Notes: a model not told the origin generated them from the sequence alone. Positions 1 to 8,913 are shown, counted from the first letter of the stretch. The stretch: DNA of 64,000 nucleotides from Cyanobacteria bacterium UBA6446 (GCA_002438405.1 DJOE01000009.1:1-64000), one strand, 5' to 3'. Numbers and translations are program-made.

Positions 1-834
1 TCAAAATATATAAAAATAACCATCAGATGTGATGCAGCCCATATTGCAAACTGTTGGCCGACTAAGACAGTTACAACAACAGATGGTGAAACTTATGACG
101 TATCAAAAGCCAAAACAGGTAAAAATTTAAACTTAAAAGATAACAAAAGTAATAACGTTGGTATTATTCTAGCTGATGGAGCAACACTAATTATGACTTA
201 CAATCCAAATGCAGGGATAATCGGTGATGGAGATACAGTAACCCCAAGCTTTGCAGATTTACCAATAGGTTTTGGAAGAACAAAGAAATTTGCATACACA
301 ACAAGTGTAACCGCGCCAATTGACTTTGTAATGGACGTGAACGGTTTCAAAGGTCCAAATAGCGAAGCACGAAACGGTAAGCAATATGATATTCGGAGTT
401 TCAAAGTAGCAAGATTCTCTAAAGGTTGTGCGGGTGTTGAAGTCCCAAATATAGGTTGTGTTTATCAATTGCCATCTTATGATCCTATTAAATCTGGAAG
501 TGATGAAATGGATAAGTATGACCCAGACTGGAATAGTGAAGACTGTAAACTAAGAAAGGGAGCATGTCAAGGTTTTGATAACTATTGGGCTGGCGCAAAG
601 AAAGCATGTAACAATTTAGGAATGGATTTACCAACTGAAAGTCAATTACAAACTATATTTCAAAAACGTCATAATAATCAAATAGAATCGATTCCGAGAA
701 TGGGAACTTTTTGGTCTACAAGAGCTGGAAGTAAAGCTGTCAGATATGCAGTAATTTTTTATGCACAAACAACAGATATCGTTTCTAGTTATAAAAGTGT
801 AGATTCATATAGTGCATTATGCGTAGGTGATTAG
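1..834 (+). CDS. Pilin-like (type II/IV secretion pseudopilin-like) surface protein, 5' partial
   Basis: The reading frame is open from base 1, so the gene begins outside the window; 277 residues are visible. The segment around codons 115-125 (FVMDVNGFKGPN) is like the conserved C-terminal block of pilin-like proteins in Gastranaerophilales, which otherwise start with a type IV prepilin leader. The last 90 residues (WAGAKKACNNLGMDLPT...) resemble the lectin-like/Lcl modules often found at the end of such proteins, with paired cysteines. I infer an exported pilus or surface-adhesion component. The first in-frame ATG is at 193 but the upstream frame also reads as protein (DAAHIANCWPTKTVTTTDGE), so 193 is not the real start. 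Family assignment is from resemblance only. Confidence 0.6.
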   Translation, partial: SKYIKITIRCDAAHIANCWPTKTVTTTDGETYDVSKAKTGKNLNLKDNKSNNVGIILADGATLIMTYNPNAGIIGDGDTVTPSFADLPIGFGRTKKFAYTTSVTAPIDFVMDVNGFKGPNSEARNGKQYDIRSFKVARFSKGCAGVEVPNIGCVYQLPSYDPIKSGSDEMDKYDPDWNSEDCKLRKGACQGFDNYWAGAKKACNNLGMDLPTESQLQTIFQKRHNNQIESIPRMGTFWSTRAGSKAVRYAVIFYAQTTDIVSSYKSVDSYSALCVGD

Positions 835-908
835 GTTTTTTTAAAAATCGATAGTTCTATAAGTGATTTATAGAATGCGGGGTAAAATCCCCACTATTTA
901 CAATTATT

Positions 909-933
909 AGTAATCCCCGTGATGTGGATTACT
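909..933. terminator. Stem-loop between convergent genes
   Basis: AGTAATCC at 909-916 and GGATTACT at 926-933 form a perfect 8-bp stem with a 9-nt loop, between the pilin-like gene and the convergent smpB. A T-rich stretch (CTTTTTAATTTT) lies about 15 nt further on the + strand. A second, shorter hairpin GGGG/CCCC is at 880-893. Termination is a guess, because no T-run follows the stem directly. Confidence 0.3.
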
Positions 934-1006
934 ACTCTAGCAAATGCTTTTTAATTTTAACAATAAATGACTCTATATCCATTCGTAATGACAAAGAATA
1001 TGTCTC

Positions 1007-1459
1007 CTAATAACTATTTTTTTTAGCTCTGTCCATTTCTCGTTTTTGGTCTTTTTTTGCGATGTCATCTCGCTTGTCGTGAAGTTTTTTACCTTTAGCT
1101 AATCCTATTTCAACTTTTGCAAAACCTTTTGTTATAAACACTTCCAGCGGTACAATTGTGTAGCCGTCTTTTTTGATTTTAGAATGCATTTTTAAAATTT
1201 CTTTTTTTGTTAAAAGAAGTTTCCTTGTTCTTTCTGCTTCATGGTTATATCTATTGCCTTGTTCGTATGGCGAAATATGGCAATTGTATAGGAAAATTTC
1301 GTTATCTTCAATTTTGCAGAAGCTATCTTTCAAATTTATTGCATTTTTTCTAATTGATTTAATTTCTGTTCCGGTCAAAACAATTCCGGCTACAAATTTT
1401 TCAAAAATAGTGTAGTCGTGGAATGCTTTTCTGTTTGTTGTGATAACTTTTTTGTCCAT
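1007..1459 (-). CDS. smpB: SsrA-binding protein SmpB
   Basis: At 150 residues this is the usual SmpB length. It delivers tmRNA to stalled ribosomes for trans-translation and degradation tagging of the nascent chain. The N-terminal ITTNRKAFHDYTIFEKFVAGIVLTG block, the EIKSIRKNAINLKDSF segment and the C-terminal basic tail after GLAKGKKLHDKRDDIAKKD are family hallmarks; the tail is the part that enters the ribosomal A site. It starts at an ATG at 1459. It is convergent with the pilin-like gene and followed upstream by a lineage-specific gene on the same strand. Nothing unusual is seen. Confidence 0.97.
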   Translation of the reverse strand: MDKKVITTNRKAFHDYTIFEKFVAGIVLTGTEIKSIRKNAINLKDSFCKIEDNEIFLYNCHISPYEQGNRYNHEAERTRKLLLTKKEILKMHSKIKKDGYTIVPLEVFITKGFAKVEIGLAKGKKLHDKRDDIAKKDQKREMDRAKKNSY

Positions 1460-1481
1460 AACTGAATTATATCACAGAAAA

Positions 1482-2246
1482 TTATGAATTTGCCATTCTC
1501 GTTCGTTCGTTTTTAATGATTTGTGCAAGTTTATTTTCAATAAGTTCAATTTTATCAGGAAGATTAAAACTTGTGTGTGGTTTATGTATTATTGTTGTTC
1601 GTTTTAATTTTGTAATTTTTCCATCTTTAAATTGATACTTTGCGTTATTTTCCAATGTATAGAATTTTTGTTTTAAAAGATTTCTAAGAGCTTGAAGTAA
1701 GTCAATTTTTTCTTGAACTTCTTTACCTACAAGAAGTTTATCAATATCAATTTTTTCCATTTTCTTTGGAGAAAGAGCTTTTTCTTTGGCTAGTGATGTT
1801 AATTCTTTTAAATCGTATCTTTTATTTAGAAGAGTAATTTCTCTTTGAATAACTTTTGGATTTGTTACTTTATAAAAAATTCCAAAAGCTTCCTTCATAA
1901 TGAGTTTAATTGAACTTTTTTCAACATGTTTTCGCTCGGATCCAGTTGGTAAAAAGACATTGTATCCAATTGTTTCTGAGTTTATTCCATGGATATCTAA
2001 ATTTGTAGAGCTTTTATTTATTGCTCTCGGAAGCTCAAAGACATTGACTTCAATTTCTGAATTAAGGCTTTTTTTGAAAATATTTGTCATAATTCCTGTT
2101 GAAATATTTTGATAGTCAAAACAACCTTTTACATTTTCAAAAAAGTTGTCACTCATTTTAATTGCTTTATTTAAGCGAGCTTGTGGAGTTCCTTTAATTT
2201 TACTTAGAGGTAAATGAGTTTTTGCGTGATTGATTCTTATTGCCAT
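1482..2246 (-). CDS. Lineage-specific hypothetical protein, paralogue of the product at 43036-43896
   Basis: I do not recognise a function. The 254-residue protein has no signal peptide or membrane segment and is rich in Lys, Asn and Ile. Its N-terminus (LPLSKIKGTPQARLNKAIKM) aligns with that of the protein at 43036-43896 (IPYSKIRGSFETRQNNATKM): pattern P-x-SKI-[KR]-G-x4-R-x3-A-x-KM-x-D. The two therefore share a first domain with a conserved basic patch. The middle part has long helical Lys/Glu stretches. It lies 22 nt upstream of smpB on the same strand and could be co-transcribed with it. The start codon lies inside a small palindrome, described separately. Confidence 0.7.
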   Translation of the reverse strand: MAIRINHAKTHLPLSKIKGTPQARLNKAIKMSDNFFENVKGCFDYQNISTGIMTNIFKKSLNSEIEVNVFELPRAINKSSTNLDIHGINSETIGYNVFLPTGSERKHVEKSSIKLIMKEAFGIFYKVTNPKVIQREITLLNKRYDLKELTSLAKEKALSPKKMEKIDIDKLLVGKEVQEKIDLLQALRNLLKQKFYTLENNAKYQFKDGKITKLKRTTIIHKPHTSFNLPDKIELIENKLAQIIKNERTRMANS

Positions 2247-2255
2247 AGTACTATG
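2244..2255. promoter_or_regulatory. 12-bp palindrome over a start codon
   Basis: CATAGTACTATG is a perfect palindrome that contains the ATG of the minus-strand gene ending at 2246. It could act as an operator or a small RNA hairpin that affects initiation. This is a sequence observation only; a palindrome of this length can occur by chance in AT-rich DNA. Confidence 0.2.
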
Positions 2256-2281
2256 TATAAAAACTGTGAAAATTTTTTTTG

Positions 2282-3244
2282 TTAGTTATATAAAAAACAT
2301 TTACAATTGTGTGTTTTAGAAAACTCTTTTACTTGAGGAGTAGAGATTTTGCAAATATTCATAACGTAAGGGCATCTTGTATGAAATTTACAACCTGTTG
2401 GGAGGTTTTCTGGAGATGGAAGTTCTCCTTGTAAGTGAATTCTTTTCTTTTCGTCTTGTGGATTAAGTTCTGGAACCGAACTCAATAATGCTTTTGTGTA
2501 TGGGTGTTTCGGGTCTCTGAAAATTTCTTCTGTATTCCCGATTTCTACGACTTCACCAAGATACATTATCGCAATCCTGTCTGATAGATATTTAATAACG
2601 CTCAAATCGTGAGAAATGAATAAAAATGTCAGGTTAAAATCTTCTTTAAGCTGTTTTAGTAGGTTTATAATTTGTGCTTGAATACTTACATCTAGTGCGC
2701 TAACGGGTTCATCAGCAATGATAAATTCAGGATTAAGAATAAGAGAACGAGCTATTGCAATTCTTTGTCTTTGTCCTCCTGAAAATTCGTGAGGATAAAG
2801 ATTTAGAACACTTTTGTCCAGTCCGACTTTTTCTATTTTTTCTTTTACTATTTTATTTATTTCTTCTTGTTTTAAGTTTGTATTTATAATTAATGGCTCT
2901 TTTAAAATTTCTCCAATTTTCATTTTAGGGTTCAAGCTTGAATATGGGTTTTGAAAAATCATTTGAACATTTTGGTAAAACTTTTTCAAATCTTTGTTGT
3001 GGTTAAGGTTAAGGATATTTTCTCCGTTTAAAAGAATTTCTCCACTATCAGATGGGACAAGTTTCATAATTGCTTTTGCAAGTGTTGATTTTCCACAACC
3101 TGATTCTCCTGCGATTGCGAGAATTTCTCCTTTGTGGATATTTAAAGATACATTATTCACTGCATGAACTGTTTGAATTTTGCCGATTAGTCCTTTTTTA
3201 GTTTTATATGTTACATTAAGATTTTTTATTTCCAGTAAATTCAT
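2282..3244 (-). CDS. Oligopeptide/dipeptide ABC transporter ATP-binding protein (OppF/DppF type)
   Basis: This 320-residue cytoplasmic ATPase would power import of small peptides or related solutes through an inner-membrane permease. It shows Walker A GESGCGKST (residues 46-54), the signature FSGGQRQRIAIARSL, Walker B FIIADEPVSALDVS and the H-loop SHDLSV. The C-terminal domain has the Opp/Dpp extension, with GCKFHTRCPYVMNIC near the end, which in this family often holds an Fe-S or metal-binding cysteine group. No permease, binding protein or OppD partner is adjacent, so the other subunits must be encoded elsewhere. The substrate cannot be told from sequence. Confidence 0.9.
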   Translation of the reverse strand: MNLLEIKNLNVTYKTKKGLIGKIQTVHAVNNVSLNIHKGEILAIAGESGCGKSTLAKAIMKLVPSDSGEILLNGENILNLNHNKDLKKFYQNVQMIFQNPYSSLNPKMKIGEILKEPLIINTNLKQEEINKIVKEKIEKVGLDKSVLNLYPHEFSGGQRQRIAIARSLILNPEFIIADEPVSALDVSIQAQIINLLKQLKEDFNLTFLFISHDLSVIKYLSDRIAIMYLGEVVEIGNTEEIFRDPKHPYTKALLSSVPELNPQDEKKRIHLQGELPSPENLPTGCKFHTRCPYVMNICKISTPQVKEFSKTHNCKCFLYN

Positions 3245-3321
3245 AAAAGAATTTTAGCTTAATCTTTAGCCAAAATCAATTATACAAATGGTTGTAATAA
3301 TTTTATAAATGCAGAAGTTTG

Positions 3322-3921
3322 TTATTTTATTTCTCTTCTACCCTCAATTGCTTTGGCAATTGTGATTTCGTCAGCATATTCCAAATCGGCTCCAACAGGA
3401 AGTCCGAATGCAATTCTTGAAACTTTTATTCCAAAAGGTTTTACTAATTTCGTTAGGTAAAGACTCGTTGCTTCACCCTCAACAGATGGGCTTAATGCCA
3501 AAATGACTTCTTTAACTTCGTCATCTGTTAATCTGTTTAATAATTCTTTTATTCTAATATCATCTGCTCCGATTCCGTCCATTGGGGAAATCAAGCCTTG
3601 TAATACATGATATAATCCTTTGAATTCGTTTGTTTTTTCAATAGCAATAAGGTCTTTGGTTTCTGCTACAACACAGATTGTTGACCTATCTCTTTGAGTT
3701 GACGAACAAATTTCACAAGGGCTTGTTGCAGACAAATTGAAACAAATTTCACAAGTGTGAGTGTTTTGTTTTGCATCAATAATTGCTTTTGCAAATTTTT
3801 CAATTTCTTCCATCGGCATTCTCAACAAATGAAAAGCCATTCTTTGAGCTGATTTTGGACCTACTGACGGAAATTTTTGAAACTGTTCTATTAATGTTGC
3901 TATTGATTTTGGATATATCAT
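3322..3921 (-). CDS. recR: Recombination protein RecR
   Basis: RecR works with RecO (and RecF) to load RecA on gapped DNA. This 199-residue protein is of normal length. It has the N-terminal helix-hairpin-helix (FPSVGPKSAQRMAFHLL, about residues 17-33), a C4 zinc finger (C57, C60, C69, C72) and a TOPRIM domain starting near residue 82 (CVVAETKDLIAIE). It ends with the conserved GLPVGADLEYADEITIAKAIEGRR block. It lies downstream of ybaB on the same strand, an order found in very many bacteria, with a stem-loop between the two genes. Confidence 0.97.
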   Translation of the reverse strand: MIYPKSIATLIEQFQKFPSVGPKSAQRMAFHLLRMPMEEIEKFAKAIIDAKQNTHTCEICFNLSATSPCEICSSTQRDRSTICVVAETKDLIAIEKTNEFKGLYHVLQGLISPMDGIGADDIRIKELLNRLTDDEVKEVILALSPSVEGEATSLYLTKLVKPFGIKVSRIAFGLPVGADLEYADEITIAKAIEGRREIK

Positions 3922-3955
3922 TGTTTTCTCTTTTAATTAGCTTTTTTATTTGATG

Positions 3956-3987
3956 AAATACTTCTCCCAAGATTGAGAGAAGTATTT
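3956..3987 (-). terminator. Stem-loop between ybaB and recR
   Basis: AAATACTTCTC (3956-3966) pairs with GAGAAGTATTT (3977-3987) in an 11-bp stem. On the minus strand it lies between ybaB and recR and is followed by TTTCATC, a poor T-tract. It may be a partial terminator or an mRNA-stabilising hairpin that sets the ybaB:recR ratio. Confidence 0.4.
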
Positions 3988-3999
3988 ATCAAGTTTTTC

Positions 4000-4341
4000 T
4001 TATTTGAATAACCCAGGGATTTTAATTCCGCCTGTTAATTGAGTCATTCTTGATTGCATTTCTGCAGAAGCTTTGTCGCTTGCTTCTTTCATTGCAGAAG
4101 AAATTACATCTTCTAACATTTCAACTGTTTCAGAATCAACTGATGATGGATTTTCTGGGTTGATTGCTTCAGGTTTAATAGAAATTGATTTGAATTTTCC
4201 TTGTCCGTCGCAAACTACTTTTACAGCTCCACCAGCTGCTTCTCCAGTGATTTCAAGGTTAGCAAGTTCTTCTTGCATTACGTTAGCTTTTTTTTGAACG
4301 TTCTGAACTTGTTTCATAATGTTCATTAAATCCATACCCAT
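4000..4341 (-). CDS. ybaB: Nucleoid-associated protein, YbaB/EbfC family
   Basis: This small (113 residues) protein is expected to form a dimer that binds DNA without strong sequence specificity. The N-terminal long helix (MNIMKQVQNVQKKANVMQEELANLEI) followed by the GAVKVVCDGQGKFKSISIKPEAI sheet and a C-terminal helix matches the family. The C-terminus (LTGGIKIPGLF) is also typical. It is the first gene of the ybaB-recR pair and is divergent from the metalloprotease gene at 4410. Confidence 0.95.
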   Translation of the reverse strand: MGMDLMNIMKQVQNVQKKANVMQEELANLEITGEAAGGAVKVVCDGQGKFKSISIKPEAINPENPSSVDSETVEMLEDVISSAMKEASDKASAEMQSRMTQLTGGIKIPGLFK

Positions 4342-4409
4342 AATTTTTTCTCCTTAGTCTGTTAATATCATTACTTTTTTTCTCGTACCTTTTATTATAC
4401 AATAAAAAT

Positions 4410-5201
4410 ATGGAGAAGAAAACATATTTACAAGAATCAATAAAAAACGGACGGTTGATGCGTTGGAATATGATGCCTCTAAAGGTTTATATTGCCCCGA
4501 TGAAATTTTACTCAAAACAGGGACAGGATTTGAAATACCGCCAATATGTAAAACGAGCTTTAGATGAATGGCACAAGGTTTCTAATGGTAAGGTTTCTTT
4601 TATTGTTGTAGATAATTTACTTTCTTCAAATATTAATATTGATTGGAAAAGAGTTGAACGTCAAGCTTTAGGACATTGTTATTTCCAATACGATAAATCA
4701 AATCGTTTGTATAGTGCAGAAGTTGCGATTGGGCTTACTGAGGGACTTGTTCATGCTGATTATATGGACGAAGAAGAAGTTTATCATACTATTTTACACG
4801 AAATCGGGCATGCTGTAGGTTTAGGACATAGTCCTTTTAAAAGAGATATTATGTACACACCACACCAAAAAGGAATTATGCATGTTGGAGATGGGGATAG
4901 GCTTTCAATAAATTGGCTATATACTTTCCCTCAAGGTCAATCTGTTGCTGAAATCGCTTCTAAATATGGAGTTGGAGGAAGCGATATTGATGAGGTTGTT
5001 GCAAAAATTATTTCAAAACAAGCAAAAACAGAGTTCGAAAAAGTTAAGGATAATGTTGCACCAACACCGCAAAGGAATTTGTTAGAAGAATCAGAAGCAA
5101 TTGCAAATTTGCGGAAATATCACATGTCACTTCAAAATATTAAAATATCAAACGATTTAACAGAACAAATTCGTAAAAATTATCGAGATATGAACCAGTA
5201 A
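4410..5201 (+). CDS. Matrixin-like zinc metalloprotease
   Basis: This is a 263-residue predicted zinc peptidase. The metzincin zinc motif H130-E131-I-G-H134-A-V-G-L-G-H140 is intact and is followed by a Met-turn (DIMY, residues 146-149). The N-terminal half looks like a matrixin fold (VYIAP, RALDEWHKVSNGKVSFIVVD). There is no signal peptide or pro-domain with a cysteine switch, so the protein appears cytosolic or is exported by a route not visible here. The C-terminal 90 residues are helical and charged. The substrate is unknown. The gene is divergent from ybaB and sits about 115 bp before accD. Confidence 0.8.
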   Translation: MEKKTYLQESIKNGRLMRWNMMPLKVYIAPMKFYSKQGQDLKYRQYVKRALDEWHKVSNGKVSFIVVDNLLSSNINIDWKRVERQALGHCYFQYDKSNRLYSAEVAIGLTEGLVHADYMDEEEVYHTILHEIGHAVGLGHSPFKRDIMYTPHQKGIMHVGDGDRLSINWLYTFPQGQSVAEIASKYGVGGSDIDEVVAKIISKQAKTEFEKVKDNVAPTPQRNLLEESEAIANLRKYHMSLQNIKISNDLTEQIRKNYRDMNQ

Positions 5202-5233
5202 ATTTGATTTTTTGTAAACAATATTTACCCTTT

Positions 5234-5261
5234 TTGCCAATAAATATTTTTTATGTATAAT
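5234..5261 (+). promoter_or_regulatory. Predicted sigma-70-type promoter of accD
   Basis: TTGCCA (5234-5239), a 16-nt spacer and TATAAT (5256-5261) precede accD by about 55 bp. The untranslated leader then holds a small hairpin, AGATAGA (5271-5277) with TCTATCT (5284-5290). Prediction is from consensus match only. Confidence 0.5.
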
Positions 5262-5317
5262 AAAATTGGTAGATAGATTCGTTTCTATCTTTAGGGATAT
5301 AAGAAGGTATATAAAAT

Positions 5318-6181
5318 ATGACAGTTCAAGATTGGTTTGAAAAGCGTAAAGAGGCACAAATTCAACGTAGAGCTTTAGAAGCTAGAGTTGAAATTGAAGC
5401 AAATCCGGATTTGTGGACAAAATGTGTTCATTGTAACGCTCAATTGTTGAAAAAAGATATAGAAGATAATCAAATGGTTTGTCCTGTTTGTGATTATCAT
5501 TTTAGAATAAATGCAAGAAAAAGAATTAAGTTATTGTTTGATGAGGGTTCATTTGAAGAAATGTTTACTCATATCAAACCTACTGATCCTTTGGAATTTG
5601 TAGATACTGAAAGTTACAAAGACAGAATCTCTGCAGCTCAAAAGAAAACCGGTCTTGATGATGCTGTAATTACCGGTGTTGGTTCAATTGATGGACATAG
5701 AGTTGCAACTGCCGTTATGGATTTTGATTTTATGGGTGGTTCAATGGGTAGTGTCGTTGGTGAAAAAGTTACACGCATTATGGAAAAAGCAATTGAATTA
5801 AGACTTCCTGTTTTAGTTGTAACTTCTTCTGGTGGAGCTAGAATGCAGGAAAGCGCTTTGAGTTTGATGCAAATGGCTAAAACTTCTTGTGCTTGTGCAA
5901 GATTAGATGAAGCCGGTTTGTTATATATGAATTTAATTACCGACCCAACATTTGGCGGTGTAACTGCAAGTTTCGGAACTCTTGGTGATATTATTATTGC
6001 TGAACAAGGTGCAAGAGTTGGATTTGCCGGTAGAAGAGTTATTGAACAGACAATCAGACAAAAGTTGCCTGCTGATTTCCAAACTGCTGAATATTTGATG
6101 AAATACGGTCAGGTCGATGTCGTTTCATCTCGTAAAGATTTAAAAGCCACTATTGCTAATATTTTGGCTATGCATGAATAA
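5318..6181 (+). CDS. accD: Acetyl-CoA carboxylase carboxyltransferase subunit beta
   Basis: AccD pairs with AccA to move the carboxyl group from carboxybiotin to acetyl-CoA, giving malonyl-CoA for fatty acid synthesis. The 287-residue protein has the N-terminal zinc ribbon (C36, C39, C55, C58) and the crotonase-like core with SSGGARMQES and the GGVTASFGTLGDIIIAEQGARVGFAGRRVIEQT segment that forms the active site. It begins at ATG 5318. It is directly followed by accA with a 12-nt gap, so the two subunits are co-translated. Biotin carboxylase and BCCP genes are not in this window. Confidence 0.97.
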   Translation: MTVQDWFEKRKEAQIQRRALEARVEIEANPDLWTKCVHCNAQLLKKDIEDNQMVCPVCDYHFRINARKRIKLLFDEGSFEEMFTHIKPTDPLEFVDTESYKDRISAAQKKTGLDDAVITGVGSIDGHRVATAVMDFDFMGGSMGSVVGEKVTRIMEKAIELRLPVLVVTSSGGARMQESALSLMQMAKTSCACARLDEAGLLYMNLITDPTFGGVTASFGTLGDIIIAEQGARVGFAGRRVIEQTIRQKLPADFQTAEYLMKYGQVDVVSSRKDLKATIANILAMHE

Positions 6182-6193
6182 GGAGTATGATTG

Positions 6194-7150
6194 ATGGCAA
6201 CAGCTATGGATTTTGAAAAACCTATATTGGAAATTCAAGAAAAAATTGAGGAACTAAAAAAAATGAGTTTGGAGTCCGGCATGGATTTGAATAAAGATAT
6301 TGAAACATTAGAACAAGAAGCGGAAGATTTCAAAAAAGAATTGTTTGCAAATCTTGATCCGACACAGAAAATACAAATTGCAAGACACCCAGAAAGACCA
6401 AAGTTCTTGGATTATGTAAATCTTATGTGTACTGATTTTGTTGAACTTCACGGAGATCACGTTGGTATAGATGATAGAGCAATCGTTGGTGGTTTGGCTA
6501 AATTAGATGGTAAACCTGTTATGATTATCGGAACAATGAAAGGCAAATCAACTAAAGAAAACCTTGAATACAATTTCGGTATGCCACAACCTGAGGGTTA
6601 CAGAAAAGCATTAAGACTATTCAAACATGCTGACAAATTCAACATTCCGATTGTAACAATTATTGATACTCCGGGGGCTTACCCAGGAATTAGTGCTGAA
6701 GAACACGCACAAGGTGCTGCAATTGCTATGAATTTAAGAGAAATGGCAAAATTGAGAGTTCCTGTTATTGCAATTATTTCTGGTGAGGGTTGCTCCGGTG
6801 GTGCTTTAGGTTTAGCAGTTGCAAATAAAGTTTATATGCTTGAACATGCATACTATACCGTAATTTCACCAGAGGGTTGTGCTTCTATCTTGTGGAGAGA
6901 TGCAGCTAAAAATCTTGAAGCAGCTACTGCATTAAAAATTACAGCTCCACACTTGTTGAAGTTTGGTATTATTGATGGTGCAATTAAAGAACCAACAAGA
7001 GGTGCTCATACTGATTATGAATTTATGGCAGCTGAGATGAAAAAGACAATTCTTGAAGCTCTTAGTGAAATGTCTGGCATGAGTGGTGAAGAATTGAGAA
7101 CTCAACGCTATGACAAATTTAGAAAAATGGGTGCTTTCTTAGAAGGCTAA
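6194..7150 (+). CDS. accA: Acetyl-CoA carboxylase carboxyltransferase subunit alpha
   Basis: This is the partner of AccD. The protein (about 318 residues) has the N-terminal coiled region (ILEIQEKIEELKKMSLESG), ARHPERPKFLDYV, the FVELHGDHVGIDDRAIVGGLA segment, IIDTPGAYPGISAEEHAQGAAIA and the acyl-CoA pocket SGEGCSGGALGLAVAN. An AGGAG ribosome-binding site at 6181-6185 serves either TTG at 6191 or ATG at 6194; I chose ATG because its 8-nt spacing is better. A hairpin follows the stop codon before prmA. Confidence 0.96.
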   Translation: MATAMDFEKPILEIQEKIEELKKMSLESGMDLNKDIETLEQEAEDFKKELFANLDPTQKIQIARHPERPKFLDYVNLMCTDFVELHGDHVGIDDRAIVGGLAKLDGKPVMIIGTMKGKSTKENLEYNFGMPQPEGYRKALRLFKHADKFNIPIVTIIDTPGAYPGISAEEHAQGAAIAMNLREMAKLRVPVIAIISGEGCSGGALGLAVANKVYMLEHAYYTVISPEGCASILWRDAAKNLEAATALKITAPHLLKFGIIDGAIKEPTRGAHTDYEFMAAEMKKTILEALSEMSGMSGEELRTQRYDKFRKMGAFLEG

Positions 7151-7181
7151 TCAGATATAAAAATTAAACAGTAAATTGAAC

Positions 7182-7201
7182 GTCGGGACTCAAATCCCGA
7201 C
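7182..7201 (+). terminator. Stem-loop between accA and prmA
   Basis: GTCGGGA (7182-7188) and TCCCGAC (7195-7201) form a perfect 7-bp, GC-rich stem with a 6-nt loop, followed by ACAATTTTAT. It may attenuate read-through from accDA into prmA-kdsB. The T-tract is interrupted, so termination is probably partial. Confidence 0.4.
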
Positions 7202-7222
7202 ACAATTTTATAAGGGAAGTAT

Positions 7223-8146
7223 ATGGATAAAAATTATTTTGAATTAAGGCTAAAAATTAACCCTAATATGGAAGATTTAATTTCTGAAATCTTCTTTGAT
7301 AATTTTGATTGTGATGGGGTTGTTTTAGCAGAAGAAACATACAAAGATTTGGAAATGGTTTCAACAACAGAGGGAACATTGAAAATATTTCTAAAAGATG
7401 ATGATTCAACAACTTTTGAAGATATGAAATATGATGTTGAAAATGTTCTGGATTTGTATAGAGAAGAATTTTTATCCAGAGGTTTAACAGATGAAGAACT
7501 CGGTAGTTGGGATTTTGAACTAGAAGAAAAAAAATCTGAAGACTGGTCACAAAAATGGAAAGAAAAATGGGACGTAACACATGTTACTGACAAAATTGCC
7601 GTTGTTCCGGATTGGATTGATTATGAGCCAAAGAAAGATGAGGTTATAATTAAACTTGAACCTGGGTGTGCTTTTGGTACGGGCACTCACCAAACTACTC
7701 AGCTTTGTATGAAAGCTTTAGAAAAGTATATGAAGTTGAATGACAGAGTTGCTGATATTGGAATGGGTTCTGGAATTTTATCTATTTTAGCTAAGAAACT
7801 TGGTGCTTCTTACGTTTATGGCTGTGATACAGATGATACTGTTATTGAAGTAGCTAAAGAAAACGCAAAGAAAAACGGTGTTGAAGCAACTTTTGAACTT
7901 GGAACAGCTGATAAAGTAAATGAAAGATTCGATTTTGTTTGTGCAAATATTCTACATTTTGTTTTAGCTGAAATTATGGGTGACCTTAAAAAATTGATGA
8001 AAAAAGGTGCGATAATGTCTTTGAGCGGAATTTTGGACGAGAAAAAACAAATGGTAATAGACGCTTACGAAAAAGAGAATTTAGAATTGATAGAAGAAAT
8101 TCATCAGGATCAATGGACTTCATTTGTAGTAAAGAGAATTGACTAA
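7223..8146 (+). CDS. prmA: Ribosomal protein L11 methyltransferase
   Basis: PrmA trimethylates ribosomal protein L11 using S-adenosylmethionine. The 307-residue protein has the N-terminal recognition domain (NYFELRLKINP...DCDGVVLAEETY) and the methyltransferase domain with the diagnostic LEPGCAFGTGTHQTTQLC, motif I VADIGMGSGILSILAKKLGA, and the catalytic-loop equivalent CANILHFVLAEI. A good ribosome-binding site (AAGGGAAG) precedes ATG 7223. It is followed by kdsB with a 14-nt gap, so the two are almost certainly co-transcribed. Confidence 0.93.
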   Translation: MDKNYFELRLKINPNMEDLISEIFFDNFDCDGVVLAEETYKDLEMVSTTEGTLKIFLKDDDSTTFEDMKYDVENVLDLYREEFLSRGLTDEELGSWDFELEEKKSEDWSQKWKEKWDVTHVTDKIAVVPDWIDYEPKKDEVIIKLEPGCAFGTGTHQTTQLCMKALEKYMKLNDRVADIGMGSGILSILAKKLGASYVYGCDTDDTVIEVAKENAKKNGVEATFELGTADKVNERFDFVCANILHFVLAEIMGDLKKLMKKGAIMSLSGILDEKKQMVIDAYEKENLELIEEIHQDQWTSFVVKRID

Positions 8147-8160
8147 TAGGAGAATATAAA

Positions 8161-8904
8161 ATGACAAAAACAGCAATAATTATACCTGCAAGATATGGTT
8201 CTTCAAGATTAGAAGGCAAGCCATTATTAAAAGTCGCCGGAAAATCTGTTATTCATTGGGTTTATGAAAAAGCTCAACAGTCAAAATTGGCGGATATGAT
8301 TATTGTTGCAACTGATGATAAACGTATTTTTGATGAGGTTAAATCGTTTGGCGGTGAAGTTGAAATGACTTCTGTTAACCATAAATGTGGTTCGGATAGA
8401 ATTATGGAAGTTGTTTCCAGACACCCAGAAATCAGTTATATTTGTAATCTTCAAGGAGATGAACCTTTAATCAAGCCTGAAAGTATTGATGAAGTAATCA
8501 AAAATGTTAAAGAAGATGATAATGCTGATATTTCTACTCTTGTAAGAGTTTTGACAGATGTTGAAGAGATTAATAATTCAAATCTTGTCAAGTGTGTTAG
8601 AGATATTAATGGCTTTGCATTGTATTTTTCTCGTTCAAAAATTCCTTTTGAACGAAATACTGGTATCGCAACTTTCTACGGTCATTTAGGTATTTATGGC
8701 TATAAAAGAAAGGCTCTTGAAGCTATGACAACACTTGCTCAAACTCCATTAGAAAAGACCGAAAGCCTAGAACAATTGCGAGCTTTGGAAAATGGTATGA
8801 AGATTAAAACTTCTGTTGTTGATTTTGTTCCTGTCGGTATTGATACGAGAGAAGATTTGGAAAAATTTAAACAAATAGTCGAGAAAAAGTTGTCAAAAAT
8901 CTAA
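8161..8904 (+). CDS. kdsB: 3-deoxy-manno-octulosonate cytidylyltransferase (CMP-Kdo synthetase)
   Basis: KdsB activates Kdo with CTP for transfer to lipid A, so its presence suggests an LPS-bearing outer membrane. The 247-residue protein shows the N-terminal nucleotide-binding loop IIPARYGSSRLEGKPL, the TDDKRIFDEVKSFGGEVEMTS block, CGSDRIMEV, NLQGDEPLIKP (metal and sugar binding) and FYGHLGIYGYKR. All key regions are intact and the length is normal. It ends about 130 bp before the RpaB-type regulator. Confidence 0.95.
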   Translation: MTKTAIIIPARYGSSRLEGKPLLKVAGKSVIHWVYEKAQQSKLADMIIVATDDKRIFDEVKSFGGEVEMTSVNHKCGSDRIMEVVSRHPEISYICNLQGDEPLIKPESIDEVIKNVKEDDNADISTLVRVLTDVEEINNSNLVKCVRDINGFALYFSRSKIPFERNTGIATFYGHLGIYGYKRKALEAMTTLAQTPLEKTESLEQLRALENGMKIKTSVVDFVPVGIDTREDLEKFKQIVEKKLSKI

Positions 8905-8913
8905 AATACATGC